The notes under the pieces are model-generated. The model did not search any database and had not been told where the DNA came from. It saw only the letters and a program-made list of their open reading frames with translations. A stretch of 64,000 bases of DNA from Thiohalocapsa sp963704155. GTDB taxonomy: Bacteria > Pseudomonadota > Gammaproteobacteria > Chromatiales > Chromatiaceae. Within the stretch, counting starts at the first letter, position 1. Each line of letters begins with the position of its first letter. The position numbers and the translations under genes are program-made. The stretch is from positions 62,001-126,000 of the forward strand of contig CAVPHF010000013.1 of the NCBI GenBank assembly GCA_963704155.1, given 5' to 3'. Positions 27,998 to 36,901 of the stretch are shown piece by piece.

Positions 27998-30154
27998 TCA
28001 GGCGCGGGCAAGGGCCGCGGCGGCCGCAACATCTCCGTCATCGTATTTCGCCTCCATGTACGCAAGTGCCTTCTCCTTGGTGCGGAAGAAGTTGTCGCGG
28101 CTCAGCACGTCGAACAGTTTGCCGCGGCGCAGCGTCTCGTAGATCTGCGTCTTCAGGCTCGAGAAGTAGATCTCGACGCCGCTGTCTCGAAAGTTGTCGA
28201 TAACGTCTCGCAGGCGCTCCTCGCCGGTGACGTCGATATCGTTGATGCCGCTGCCGATCACCAGCACGGCGCGCGCCCGCGGGTTGCGGACGCGCGCCTC
28301 CAGCAGCACGTCCTCGAAATGCGAGGCATTGACGAAGTTCAGCGAGCCGTCGAAGCGCACGGCGACGAAGTTGCGGCCGATGGGCTCGAGTTCGTTGGCG
28401 CTGACACCGGCCAGAGAGCCGTCCGGACGGCGGCCGACGATATCGGTGCGCGGCTTCATGGTACGCACCATGAACAGCACAATGGCCAGCGCCGCGCCGA
28501 GCAATATGCCATTGGCAAGCTGCGGCGCCATGGCCAAAGTGGCAACGAAGGTGACGATCCCGACGAGCGCCTCCTGGCGCTCGATACGCCAGGCACGCAG
28601 CAGCGCCCGCACGTTGATCAGACCAAACACCGCCATCATCACGATCACGGCCAGCACCGCCTGCGGCAAGTGATAGAGCAGCGGCGTCAGGAACAGCAGC
28701 ACCAGCATCACGGCAAGCGCACTGAGGATGGCGAATAGGCCCGTCTGTGCGCCGGTCTTGGCGGCCACCGCCGAGCGTGAGAATGAACCGCTGACGGTGT
28801 AGGAACTGAAAAAGCTACCGACGATATTGGCCAGGCCCTGACCGACCAACTCCTTGCTGGTGTCGACGCGCTCGCGGGTCTGTGCTGCGATGGCCTTTGA
28901 GATGGAGGTCGCCTCCATGAAGCCAATCAGCGCCATGACCAGGGCGGAGGGCAGCATCACCCAGAAGAAATCCATCTTCATCTCCGGTACCTTCAGGCTC
29001 GGCAGCCCAGCCGGGATGGCCCCGACCACGGCACCGCCGCCCATCAGCGTGACCTGGTCGCCGTCGACCTTGCTGATGCGCCAGGTGCGGCCGTCCGGCT
29101 CCATGGCGTCAGGCACGACGCCGCGGCGGAAGAACATGTCCTCGCCGTCAGCGCTTACCGCATGCTCGAAGCGCAGCCGATGCAGCGCAACCTGGCGCTC
29201 GTTGTTCGCGAGCTTGCGCTGCTCCATGTCACGGTTCAGTACCCGCAGATCCGCCTCCAGCAACGCCTGCTCGGCAAAGCGAGACGGGTCCTGCTCAGCC
29301 GCGAGCGCGCGAATGTCCTGACTGATGCGCGCGGTGGTGTTGGCCAGCGAATCGATGGCGCGCTGCGTAGACGCGTAACCCTCGGCCAGGGTGCGCGCCT
29401 CCACATCATGCAGCGCCTGCGCGCTGACGTTCTGGTTGCGCTCGAAGCCGATCGCCCAACTGACCAGTGTGGTGACCAGCACCGCCAGCAGCACGCCCGG
29501 CAGTTTCGGCACCCAACGCTTGGCGGCAACGATGATAGCGAAGGTCGCGCCCGCGAACAGCAGCGTCGGCAGGTGAGATGCCGGCAGCTGCTCGAACACC
29601 GTCCACAAATCGGAAACGAAGTTGTCGGTGCGCGGGAAGGGCACGTTCAGGATCTTGCTCAGCTGCGACAGACCGATGATCAGCGCCGCGGCGTTGGTGA
29701 AGCCGATGATCACCGGGCTGGACAGAAAGTTGACCAGGATGCCCATGCGCAGCAACCCGAGCACCAGCCGCAGCACGCCCACCATTAGCGCCAGCATCAC
29801 CGAAAGCGCGATGAACTCCTCGCTGCCGAGCACCGCCAATGGCAATACCGCCGCCGCCGACATCAACGACAACATGGCCACGGGCCCGGTATGCAGCTGC
29901 GGTAGCGAGCCCCACAGCGATGCGATGATCACGGGCACAAAGGATGCGTAGAGTCCGTAGACCACCGGCAGCCCGGCGAGCTGCGCGTAGGCCATGCTCT
30001 GCGGGATCAGCACCAGAGCAACGGTGATCCCGGCGATCAGGTCCGCGCGCAGCGTCGCGCCGGACATCGGGAACCAGCGCAGGAAGGGAAAGAACGTCGT
30101 CAACAGTTTGCCGGCCATGAGATACAACAACAGTCCAGGAGCCAAAACGCCCAC
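27998..30154 (-). CDS. SulP family anion transporter with STAS domain and a large extra loop
   Basis: 718 aa, much longer than the usual 550-600. The membrane core starts GITVALVLIPQSMAYAQLAG and continues with the family's helices. The C-terminal STAS domain (from about 590) includes RAVLVIGSGINDIDVTGEER. Between membrane segments, residues about 245-380 form a hydrophilic insert. It opens with helices of coiled-coil character (HDVEARTLAEGYASTQRAI, LEADLRVLNRDMEQRKLANN) and ends in a small beta-rich part. SulP proteins move sulfate, bicarbonate or dicarboxylates; the substrate here cannot be read. Confidence 0.9.
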   Translation of the reverse strand: MGVLAPGLLLYLMAGKLLTTFFPFLRWFPMSGATLRADLIAGITVALVLIPQSMAYAQLAGLPVVYGLYASFVPVIIASLWGSLPQLHTGPVAMLSLMSAAAVLPLAVLGSEEFIALSVMLALMVGVLRLVLGLLRMGILVNFLSSPVIIGFTNAAALIIGLSQLSKILNVPFPRTDNFVSDLWTVFEQLPASHLPTLLFAGATFAIIVAAKRWVPKLPGVLLAVLVTTLVSWAIGFERNQNVSAQALHDVEARTLAEGYASTQRAIDSLANTTARISQDIRALAAEQDPSRFAEQALLEADLRVLNRDMEQRKLANNERQVALHRLRFEHAVSADGEDMFFRRGVVPDAMEPDGRTWRISKVDGDQVTLMGGGAVVGAIPAGLPSLKVPEMKMDFFWVMLPSALVMALIGFMEATSISKAIAAQTRERVDTSKELVGQGLANIVGSFFSSYTVSGSFSRSAVAAKTGAQTGLFAILSALAVMLVLLFLTPLLYHLPQAVLAVIVMMAVFGLINVRALLRAWRIERQEALVGIVTFVATLAMAPQLANGILLGAALAIVLFMVRTMKPRTDIVGRRPDGSLAGVSANELEPIGRNFVAVRFDGSLNFVNASHFEDVLLEARVRNPRARAVLVIGSGINDIDVTGEERLRDVIDNFRDSGVEIYFSSLKTQIYETLRRGKLFDVLSRDNFFRTKEKALAYMEAKYDDGDVAAAAALARA

Positions 30155-30223
30155 TAGTTTACCTGAGTAGTGACAAGGGAATTATAGATGTGACGGCAAC
30201 AATGGGTCGATGAATGCTGATAC

Positions 30224-30697
30224 TTACTGAGCGTCGATATGCTCCCGCCACCAGGCCCGATAGGCATCATCCGGCGGCACCACCTTGGCAATGGCGCTGC
30301 CGATGCGCGTGCCCTCAGCGTCGGTCACGCTGACGCTGATCTCGACGATACCGCCGCGCAGGATGCGGCCGATTTCCAATGTGACCTGGAGCTCGTCGCC
30401 GGGGCAGACGGGACGACGGAAGCGATCGGGGCTGAAGGTCAGGCCGAGCGACCCATCGCCGGGAAACACAGTGCCGAACAGAGCCGAAATGGTGGTTTGG
30501 ATAAGGCCGCCAGGGACGATGATGTCGCGAACATCGGGGAAACGGACATGTGCGGCGTCGAGATCTCGGTGGATGGCGTTATGGTCGCCAGTCAGTGCGC
30601 AATATTGGTCGACTTGCTCGCGGGAGAAGCTGACACGGGTCTGGTGGCGCATGCCGACCTCGATCATTGAGGCCGTTAGGCATCGGGTATTTGGCAT
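30224..30697 (-). CDS. MaoC-like (R)-specific enoyl-CoA hydratase family protein
   Basis: 157 aa single hot-dog domain. The hydratase-2 signature is visible: FSREQVDQYCALTGDHNAIH holds the catalytic Asp and His, followed by DIIVPGGLIQTTISALFG. Such proteins hydrate trans-2-enoyl-CoA to the R-3-hydroxy form, for example for polyhydroxyalkanoate supply. An AAGGAG site lies about ten bases before the ATG, which decides the start over a long open frame upstream. It is divergent from the Xre/RES toxin-antitoxin operon. Confidence 0.87.
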   Translation of the reverse strand: MPNTRCLTASMIEVGMRHQTRVSFSREQVDQYCALTGDHNAIHRDLDAAHVRFPDVRDIIVPGGLIQTTISALFGTVFPGDGSLGLTFSPDRFRRPVCPGDELQVTLEIGRILRGGIVEISVSVTDAEGTRIGSAIAKVVPPDDAYRAWWREHIDAQ

Positions 30698-30827
30698 TCT
30701 CGGATTCTCCTTATCAGGACATAAAGGCCGCATGATCCCAGAACCTTTTATCGGGCGGTAGCAAGGACGGCCCCTGGCGCCGACTCGCGTGCGCACCGGG
30801 CAATGCCGCAGGCGCTCGGCTCCTTTG

Positions 30828-30872
30828 TGTTGCAAATCCCGCATTCGTCGCCTATAAATAACAAATGCAACA
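30828..30872 (+). promoter_or_regulatory. Promoter with flanking inverted repeat for the Xre/RES operon
   Basis: TTGCAA (30830) and TATAAA (30853) are separated by 17 bases. An imperfect inverted pair TGTTGCAAAT (30828-30837) and AAATGCAACA (30863-30872) brackets the promoter, one arm covering the -35. This is a natural place for autorepression by the antitoxin or the toxin-antitoxin complex. Confidence 0.55.
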
Positions 30873-30893
30873 GATACGCAGAGGGCTTTAGCC

Positions 30894-31262
30894 ATGCCGG
30901 CCGCCGTCCAGCCCGCCCCCCGAATCGCCACGAATGCCAGCGCCGTGCTGACCAAGGCGCTGCTCAATGCCGGCACTGGGCTCGGCCTCTCCCGGGAACG
31001 GCTCGGCGAGATCGTCGGCCGAGACCGCACCGCCTTCAGCCGAGGCCTGGACCCGACCAGCAAGACCGGTGAGTTGGCGCTACTGCTGATCCGCTGCTAC
31101 CGAAGCCTGTACGCGCTGGTGGGCGGCGACCCGACGACGATGCGTCACTGGATGCAGACCCCGAATCGCGATACCGGAGGGGTGCCGGCCGAGCAGGTCC
31201 GCTCGGTGCAGGGCTTGGTGACGGTGGTGGACTATCTCGACGCCATGCGCGGTCATGGCTGA
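30894..31262 (+). CDS. Xre/MbcA/ParS-type antitoxin
   Basis: 122 aa. The N-terminal helix-turn-helix part reads ASAVLTKALLNAGTGLGLSR, then ERLGEIVGRDRTAFSRGLD. The C-terminal DUF2384 part includes LIRCYRSLYALVGGDPTTMR and HWMQTPNRDTGGVPAEQV, whose end typically plugs the RES toxin active site. The stop overlaps the toxin start by 8 bp, the normal arrangement of Xre-RES type II systems. An AGAGGG ribosome site precedes the ATG. Confidence 0.9.
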   Translation: MPAAVQPAPRIATNASAVLTKALLNAGTGLGLSRERLGEIVGRDRTAFSRGLDPTSKTGELALLLIRCYRSLYALVGGDPTTMRHWMQTPNRDTGGVPAEQVRSVQGLVTVVDYLDAMRGHG

Positions 31263-32061
31263 CGGCCGCCGACAGTCGCCATCACCGAGCCAAAGCGCGT
31301 GCGAGCCGACCGACCTCTGGGCCGCCTGCGAGCACGACCTCCACGTCACGCCGCTGACCGGCGAGCTGTTACGCATCGTCGAGAGCCAGGAGCAGATCGC
31401 GACGCTGTCGCTGGTGGACGACCTCACCGAGCAGGCGGTCCTCGAAGACCTGCTGGAGCTGTCCAAGCCGCCCCTGCCGGCGGGCGCCGGCAGACTGCAC
31501 TACCTGCTTTCGACGCCGTTTCGCTACCCGCCGCTGCGCCACGGCTCCCGTTTCGGCCGACGCTTCGAGCCGAGTCTCTTTTACGGTGCCCGTCGATTGC
31601 CGACGCTGCTGAGCGAGGCCGCCTACTACCGCTTCGTATTCTGGACCGCGATGGCCGAGCCGCCACCCTCCGGGCGTCTGCGCACCCAGCACAGCGTCTT
31701 CCGCGCCCGCTTCCACGGCGAGCGCGGCGTGCGCCTCCATGAGCCGCCCTGCGCCGACCACTCCGCGGTGCTGCGGCATCCCGCCGACTACGGCGCGACC
31801 CAGCGCCTCGGCAGCGCACTGCGCGAGGCCGGCATCGACGCCTTCGAATTTCCGTCCGCCCGCGACCGCAGGGCAGGGCTGAACCTTGCCTTGTTCCACC
31901 CGGCCGCACTGGTCAGCCGCCGACCGCTCGGCCTCAGCCGCTGGCTGTGCGAGACGCGCGCCGAGCAAGTGACCTTCGCACCGGAAGAGTCGCTGGACCT
32001 GCATCGATTTGCGCTGCAGGATTTTTCGGTCGACGACCAGATTCCTTTGCCGGCCGCATGA
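31255..32061 (+). CDS. RES domain toxin (NAD+-degrading type)
   Basis: 268 aa. RES toxins degrade NAD+ in cells when not held by the Xre antitoxin. The family's conserved Arg, Glu and Ser are plausible in RIVESQEQIATLSLVDDL, TPFRYPP...GSRFGRRFEP, FYGARRLPTLLSEAAYYRF and PSARDRRAGLNLALFHP. The gene is intact and coupled to the antitoxin by an 8-bp overlap. Its last 150 bases, with about 70 bp downstream, were duplicated about 1 kb away in a decayed form. Confidence 0.88.
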   Translation: MADGRRQSPSPSQSACEPTDLWAACEHDLHVTPLTGELLRIVESQEQIATLSLVDDLTEQAVLEDLLELSKPPLPAGAGRLHYLLSTPFRYPPLRHGSRFGRRFEPSLFYGARRLPTLLSEAAYYRFVFWTAMAEPPPSGRLRTQHSVFRARFHGERGVRLHEPPCADHSAVLRHPADYGATQRLGSALREAGIDAFEFPSARDRRAGLNLALFHPAALVSRRPLGLSRWLCETRAEQVTFAPEESLDLHRFALQDFSVDDQIPLPAA

Positions 32062-32132
32062 AAGCGCCGCCGGCAACGCGAGAGCACCTTGCGCTTTACT
32101 CAATAAGACATCCGGCAATCCATCCGGGTTCT
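31909..32132 (+). repeat. Source arm of a duplicated RES-gene end
   Basis: The 3' end of the RES toxin gene and the following about 70 bp. It is the better-preserved member of a direct repeat whose second arm is at 32894-33122. Shared landmarks are AGCCGCCGACC, CTCAGCCGCTGGCTGTGCGA and, after the stop, GCCGGCCGCATGAAA. The repeat flanks a channel pseudogene. Confidence 0.7.
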
Positions 32133-32299
32133 AGGTGCGACGGAAATTCGACCGGAGCCCGTGCCACCACCGCCGACTGGATATCAGGTTTTCTTCCAAC
32201 CCTGCGCGAGCGTGCTGAGTCTCAATGGCTTCAGGATGCCACCCGGCCGTGAACCATCAGGTGATGGCTTTTCGGAGCACGCTCTCGGCCCGGTCCATG

Positions 32300-32706
32300 A
32301 ACACCCTCAGGTCGTGCGGATCGATGCCGGCCTCCAGATCATGATCAGCGACGTGCCACGGACCGGGTTCGACAGCTTGTTGCAAGGCCTAGCGGATAGC
32401 GGGCATTTGCGCGTTTACGCCTGGATCGTCGGTATCGTCCTAGTTGCCACGCCGCTGCTCACCCTGTTCGATCGCCGGATGGACCCGAACTTTCCCAAGC
32501 GCACGCTGGCGCGATGGGGCAGCCGATAGCTTCTACAGGGTCATGTCGGCCGCGGTGTCGGAGAGATCTTCGAGCCCGACAAGTACGGCCTTGGCCTGCC
32601 CCAGAACAGCCCGCTCAGACGGTTCATGAGCATCGACCTCATCGGCGCGGAAGAGGCGGGAGTGATCGAAGCACTTCGCACCCAGTATTTCGGTGCTCGG
32701 CAATAG
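32300..32706 (+). pseudogene. Remnant of a glutamate-receptor-like ion channel / solute-binding protein
   Basis: Three fragments in two or three frames look like one receptor-type channel. The first is a first membrane helix (LRVYAWIVGIVLVATPLLTL), followed by DPNFPKR. Next, shifted in frame, comes FYRVMSAAVS, like the start of a pore helix. Last is the typical end of a periplasmic-binding domain (EIFEPDKYGLGLPQNSPLRR, then LIGAEEAGVIEALRTQYFG). The pore-selectivity region and most of both binding lobes are gone. The assignment to bacterial GluR0-like channels rests on this order and is moderate. Confidence 0.5.
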
Positions 32707-32893
32707 GCGGCACGCGAGTTTGGACGAAGCCAACAGCGACTACCACCTTGCCTTCGTGGCGTTTGCATGGGCGACACAGGTCTGGTGGATTGCCGATCGG
32801 TACAGCAGTTTGAGCTGACGACGGGGAAACAAGGACAGGAACCAACGACAACAGTAGGGAGCATCGTCCATCGCGAATTGGTTTCGCCAGATA

Positions 32894-33122
32894 CTGCTCA
32901 GTCGCCGACCTCTGGGCCTCAGTCGCTGGCTGTGCGAGGCCCCGGCCAAGCGACCTGGGCGCCGAAGGAAGGAGCCGGCGGCGCTTCACCGGTTCGCGCT
33001 GCAGCACTTCGCCGGCGTGAGCCAATGAACACTGCCGGCCGCGTGAAACCGCCGCCCGGGACTTGGGACTTCATACGCCGAACTCGCTTGATACAGAAAT
33101 CCGGCAGTTGGTCCGGTTGCGG
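32894..33122 (+). pseudogene. Decayed duplicate of the RES toxin 3' end
   Basis: Reads SRRPLGLSRWLCEAPAK and then, after a degenerate stretch, LHRFALQHFAG, matching the end of the intact RES toxin 1 kb upstream. The similarity continues past the stop into non-coding sequence (GCCGGCCGCGTGAAACCGCC and ATCCGGCAGTTGGTCCGG). It is a duplication of DNA, not an independent gene. Confidence 0.7.
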
Positions 33123-33263
33123 CTGAAAACTGCTTGTTAGGGGCAAGGCTTCTGCCGGCACTTTCAACTTCACGCGCGACTCTTCGAAATTCCATCCCCG
33201 GCCATTGCGCCGGTCCGACCTGACCATACAACCTAAGCATCACAAAGCAGGTCCCGACCCCTA

Positions 33264-33938
33264 ATGCCTACTCGAATCTACCTCGTCCGCCACGGCGCCA
33301 CCGAGCTGACCGCCGAGGACCGCTTCGCCGGCTCCACCGACGTACCCCTGTCCGACGAAGGCCGTCGCCAAGTTGCAGCCCTGGCCGAACGGCTGCGCTG
33401 CGACACCCTGGACGCCGTCTACGCCAGCCCGCTCGGCCGCACTCAGGAAACCGCCCGCATCATCGCCGCGCCGCACGACCTGGAGCCCCGCAGCGAGCCC
33501 GGCCTGCGCGAGATCGACTACGGCCACTGGGAGGGCAAGACACGCGACGAGGTCGAGAGCGAGTACCCCAACGAATACGATGACTGGCAGGAGGACCCGC
33601 TGAGCATCGCCCCGGCCGGCGGCGAGTCGGGTATCCAGGTGCTGGCACGTGCGCTGCCGGTGATGCGCCGCATCGTGGAGCAGCATGAGGGGCGCTCGCT
33701 GCTGGTCGTCTCGCACAAGGGCACCAATCGCCTGCTGGTCAGCAGCCTGCTCGGCTTCGACGCCCGCGGCTACCGCGACCGCCTCGACCAGAGCCCGGCT
33801 GCCCTGACCATCCTTGACTTCGCCAGCGTCGTCCGCGCCCGCCTGCGTGTCTTCAACGACGTCTCGCACTACGAGGGTGTACCGCCCCGTGTCCTTCAGC
33901 GCCGCTTGTCCCGCTGGTGGAGCCGCCCTGGGCGCTGA
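33264..33938 (+). CDS. Histidine phosphatase family protein
   Basis: 224 aa phosphoglycerate-mutase-like phosphatase. The catalytic motif is LVRHGATELTAEDRFAGSTD at the N-terminus; the second catalytic His is in VVSHKGTNRLL near residue 150, and the acid/base Glu is in LREIDYGHWEGK near 90. Substrates of this group range from phosphosugars to nucleotide-loop phosphates, and the sequence does not decide. It is monocistronic. Confidence 0.92.
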   Translation: MPTRIYLVRHGATELTAEDRFAGSTDVPLSDEGRRQVAALAERLRCDTLDAVYASPLGRTQETARIIAAPHDLEPRSEPGLREIDYGHWEGKTRDEVESEYPNEYDDWQEDPLSIAPAGGESGIQVLARALPVMRRIVEQHEGRSLLVVSHKGTNRLLVSSLLGFDARGYRDRLDQSPAALTILDFASVVRARLRVFNDVSHYEGVPPRVLQRRLSRWWSRPGR

Positions 33939-34562
33939 TCGACAGCGCCACGGCTTGTATTGTTTCCCAGAGTATTTCGACACGAACTTCTAGAATTCGG
34001 CCACCTCGCCACCGGCTTTATATCCCGCACTCAGACACCGGCTAGAGCGGCTCTCCGGGTCTGCAAACGACCGACAACCGACATCGGTCCTACGATCGAC
34101 GACAGCAGCAATCCAAGCCAGAGCGGGGATCGGGAAAGCTGCAAACATGATCGGCGGAATCGTCCACTGCGGCGGCGCATGAGCCACGTGCCTGAGACGG
34201 CGTGACCGAGCCGCGACCGGCCTGGGACCTCCTCAAACAGCCCGCGCCCGACTTCGAGTGTGATCAGCGCGTCGCGTGGTAGCCGTCGCCTCTCTCCCGC
34301 AGGAAACCGTGCAGCCCCTCGTCTCCCGGCGGCGCGCGGCGCCGCAGATGCTCGCCCCAGCAAAAGGAAACGCGCGCAATTGCACCGCTCGCCACGTCCG
34401 TCAGCCTCGCCGCTGCGCGTTGACGGTGCCCTCCGCCCTGCCACCTTCTTGTCTCAGGCGTGTACGCTCAGGGCGAGTTGGATTGCCTATCCGTCGTCGC
34501 GCATTCTGGTGGGCATCTCGCGCTCGATGTCCCCAATTGCTGGCGCTCCGGTCGGTCGCTGG
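33939..34562 (+). other. Gene-free region between convergent genes
   Basis: About 620 bp with no supported gene. A minus-strand stretch near 34060-34150 gives a short hydrophobic peptide (SPLWLGLLLSSIVGPMSVVG) ending at a stop, but no start or family can be attached. It may be another degraded end, in line with the decay on its left. Confidence 0.4.
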
Positions 34563-34593
34563 CGCCCACCGTCGCTGTGCGCGACGGTGGGCG
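34563..34593 (-). terminator. Strong hairpin after the haloperoxidase gene
   Basis: A perfect 13-bp stem CGCCCACCGTCGC/GCGACGGTGGGCG with loop TGTGC, 19 bases past the stop codon of the haloperoxidase gene. There is no T-run, so it may stabilise the 3' end or terminate weakly. Confidence 0.5.
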
Positions 34594-34611
34594 GAACGCC
34601 CGCTCGGGGCG

Positions 34612-36441
34612 CTAGCGGGCGCCGATCCTGATCACTTCACCGTCGAAGGTCGGCAGGGTCATGATGAAGGGGTCGGTCGGATAGCACAGCGCCTGCTCCT
34701 CTAGGATGCCGATGGCGATCTGCTCGCCCATGCGCAGGCTGTCGTAATAGTCCGTGTAGTAGTGCACGCCGGCCATGTTCCGGGCGATGGAGATATTCGC
34801 GGCCAGTTTGTTCAGCTCACCCTCCAGGGTCAGGAAGTCACCGCCCAGCGTACATACCAGCTTCTCGCCGGTGCTGTCCGGCACATACTGCACGGCCTGA
34901 TCCCCATCCTTGTAGACCGCGAATTTGTCCTGAGCTTTTTCGTTTTCGGTACGTCTCACGAACACCGCATTGGTGTCGAAGAAGGCCTTGAGGATGGTCA
35001 CGCAGGCCCCCGCGACCGTCGCATGGCCGGCACCGTAGGACGGATGCATGGGGGAGCCCTCCTGGAAGGCCATCGGCAGCAGCGCATTGGTGGATCCTGT
35101 CGCGCTCTGGACCGCGCTGATGGTGCCGGCGAGCTCACCGGCGAGCGTGGTGAACGGTGTGCCGATCTGCGGATGGGCGGCCTCGATTGCCGCTGCCTTT
35201 TCAATCCGCGCGGCGAGTGCCTCGGGCCGCAGCCGGATATGGGTGTTGAACTTCTGGAAGCGCACCGCCTTCAGCGCCCGGGTCGCGACCTCGGTGACCA
35301 GGGTCAGGATGTGCGGGCCGCCGTAGAGCGCGAAGCCCTCGGTGTGCCGCCGATGCGCCTCAAGCGGATCGGCGAACTCATCGCTCACATTCAGGCTGTT
35401 CAGAAAGACGCCGGCCTCGCCGGAGAGCTGCCCGAATGCCGGATCGCGCGGGGCACTCATGCCGATAAGGATCAGACACGCGTTCAGATAGGCCTCGTAG
35501 AGCGCGTCGTCGTGGACGTAGGTGGCCAGGTCCCTTGGGGTGATGATGAAGCGCCGGGGCTTCGTGCAGTCGAACAGTTCGCCGTTATTGCGGGTGTTCA
35601 GACCGTCCTGGACCTTGAGCCAGTCGCTCCAATCGGTCATGTAGTCTTTCTTTGCGTGCGCCACCGGCACGCGCTGATCAATGCGCAGGGCGCCGTAGGA
35701 GATATAGCCGTCGGCAACCGGCGTCGGTGCGCAGTCCTCGGTCTCCTCGCCCTCCGGCGGCGGGCAGGCCTCCAGCGGATCATTGCCGATCAGCATGAAT
35801 TGGGACAGATAGGGCCCCACCGCGACCTTCGGCGAGGAACCGCGGAACACGGTGCCCTCATCCACCTTGCCGCCGTTCAGGGTGCGTGGCCGACCAGGGA
35901 AGTTGCGATCGGCATAGCTCAGTCCGTCAAGCGCCGTCACCGCGTCCGTGACGGCGGTATTCGTCGTCCCCGCGCGGAAATCCACCAGCGGCTGGTCGCG
36001 CAGCGCCGCCAGCCAATAGACTTCGGCCATCTCGTAGGTCAGCTCATCGGAACCCAGCGCCGGGGCCGGCGCCATGGTGACCGCCTGCGCATCCGGTCCC
36101 TGCAGGTCGTAGACCAGCCCGGCGGTCGGCGCCTCCCAGCGGCGTCCCTGCTCCGTCTCCGTGTCCTTCGACAGCTCCAACGAGCCGCGCACAGCGGTGG
36201 TGAAGGGCTCGATGAAGCCGTCATCGATGGCACGCCGAAACGCCTCGAAATCCGCCTTATGCTGGATCAGGCCGGTAGAGCTGTTATGGCGCAGGCCTTT
36301 GGTGAAGCTCATGGGGTAGTGCGCGGCGGCGTAACGCTGCTCGTCGCCGTTGGCGCGATGTTCGGGGTGTCTGCGTTCTCTCGCCTTGTCGGCCGCTGAC
36401 ACGCGGATCTGATGGGCTCGTTCTCGGCGGTAATCGCTCAT
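34612..36441 (-). CDS. Vanadium-dependent haloperoxidase (bromoperoxidase-like)
   Basis: 609 aa, in the size range of algal vanadium bromoperoxidases. These enzymes use vanadate and hydrogen peroxide to oxidise halides. The vanadate-pocket motifs are present in order: KFNTHIRLRPEAL (K..RP, about residue 390), HPSYGAGHATVAGACVTILK (catalytic His, about 465) and ISIARNMAGVHYYTDYYDSL (R..H..D, about 560). No signal peptide is visible, so export is uncertain. Neighbours give no pathway. It stands alone with a hairpin downstream. Confidence 0.92.
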   Translation of the reverse strand: MSDYRRERAHQIRVSAADKARERRHPEHRANGDEQRYAAAHYPMSFTKGLRHNSSTGLIQHKADFEAFRRAIDDGFIEPFTTAVRGSLELSKDTETEQGRRWEAPTAGLVYDLQGPDAQAVTMAPAPALGSDELTYEMAEVYWLAALRDQPLVDFRAGTTNTAVTDAVTALDGLSYADRNFPGRPRTLNGGKVDEGTVFRGSSPKVAVGPYLSQFMLIGNDPLEACPPPEGEETEDCAPTPVADGYISYGALRIDQRVPVAHAKKDYMTDWSDWLKVQDGLNTRNNGELFDCTKPRRFIITPRDLATYVHDDALYEAYLNACLILIGMSAPRDPAFGQLSGEAGVFLNSLNVSDEFADPLEAHRRHTEGFALYGGPHILTLVTEVATRALKAVRFQKFNTHIRLRPEALAARIEKAAAIEAAHPQIGTPFTTLAGELAGTISAVQSATGSTNALLPMAFQEGSPMHPSYGAGHATVAGACVTILKAFFDTNAVFVRRTENEKAQDKFAVYKDGDQAVQYVPDSTGEKLVCTLGGDFLTLEGELNKLAANISIARNMAGVHYYTDYYDSLRMGEQIAIGILEEQALCYPTDPFIMTLPTFDGEVIRIGAR

Positions 36442-36599
36442 TTGGAACTCTCCAACTCGATCGGTAAGGGCGCGGCTGTCCGGGGGACAATCGCCTGCGG
36501 GACTGCTTCGCTGGCCCTAAGCGCTGCCGCGCAAAGGTCCTGGCAATACCGTAGTTCGCCGAGCGTGCGAGTGTTGTTGAATAGCCAACGTTGATGCTG

Positions 36600-36740
36600 T
36601 GACAAATTGACGAAAGCAACAGATGGGGCGGCTGGTGCGCAAGCGAGATTTAAAGCGCCGCCGCGCCGGAGCCTGCCGTAGTGATGAAAAGTGCCGCGGA
36701 TCGCCTTCTTGAGGTTGGAGATGAAGGTATTAGTCCAGCA
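36600..36740 (-). pseudogene. Possible transposase scrap (IS1595-like)
   Basis: The peptide CWTNTFISNLKKAIRGTFHH resembles the end of IS1595-type transposases, where an N..I.NLK...GT pattern occurs after the last catalytic residue. It is followed by non-matching sequence. No ends or other motifs were found. This is a weak call in the 460-bp gap between the haloperoxidase and lipoprotein genes; nothing else was recognised in that gap. Confidence 0.3.
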
Positions 36741-36901
36741 GAAGGGCTCCAGCTCTGGGCACATCGCCGACCGACGCAAAGGCCTGCAGGATCGGCGTTT
36801 GTCCGTCGCCAGGTCCTTACCTTAGACTCCTGGTTTTAACGTTCTCGCGCTGACCCAGGCGTGCGCCGGCGACACCCACAATGAACCCGGAGGAACCCAC
36901 C

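Noticed and set aside
34762..36399. A 545-codon open frame opposite the haloperoxidase gene
   Set aside because: It is the antisense shadow of a gene with all catalytic motifs, and its translation is rich in Arg, Gly and His without any domain pattern. GC-rich DNA yields such frames often; the same holds for the 671-codon frame opposite 53497-55731.
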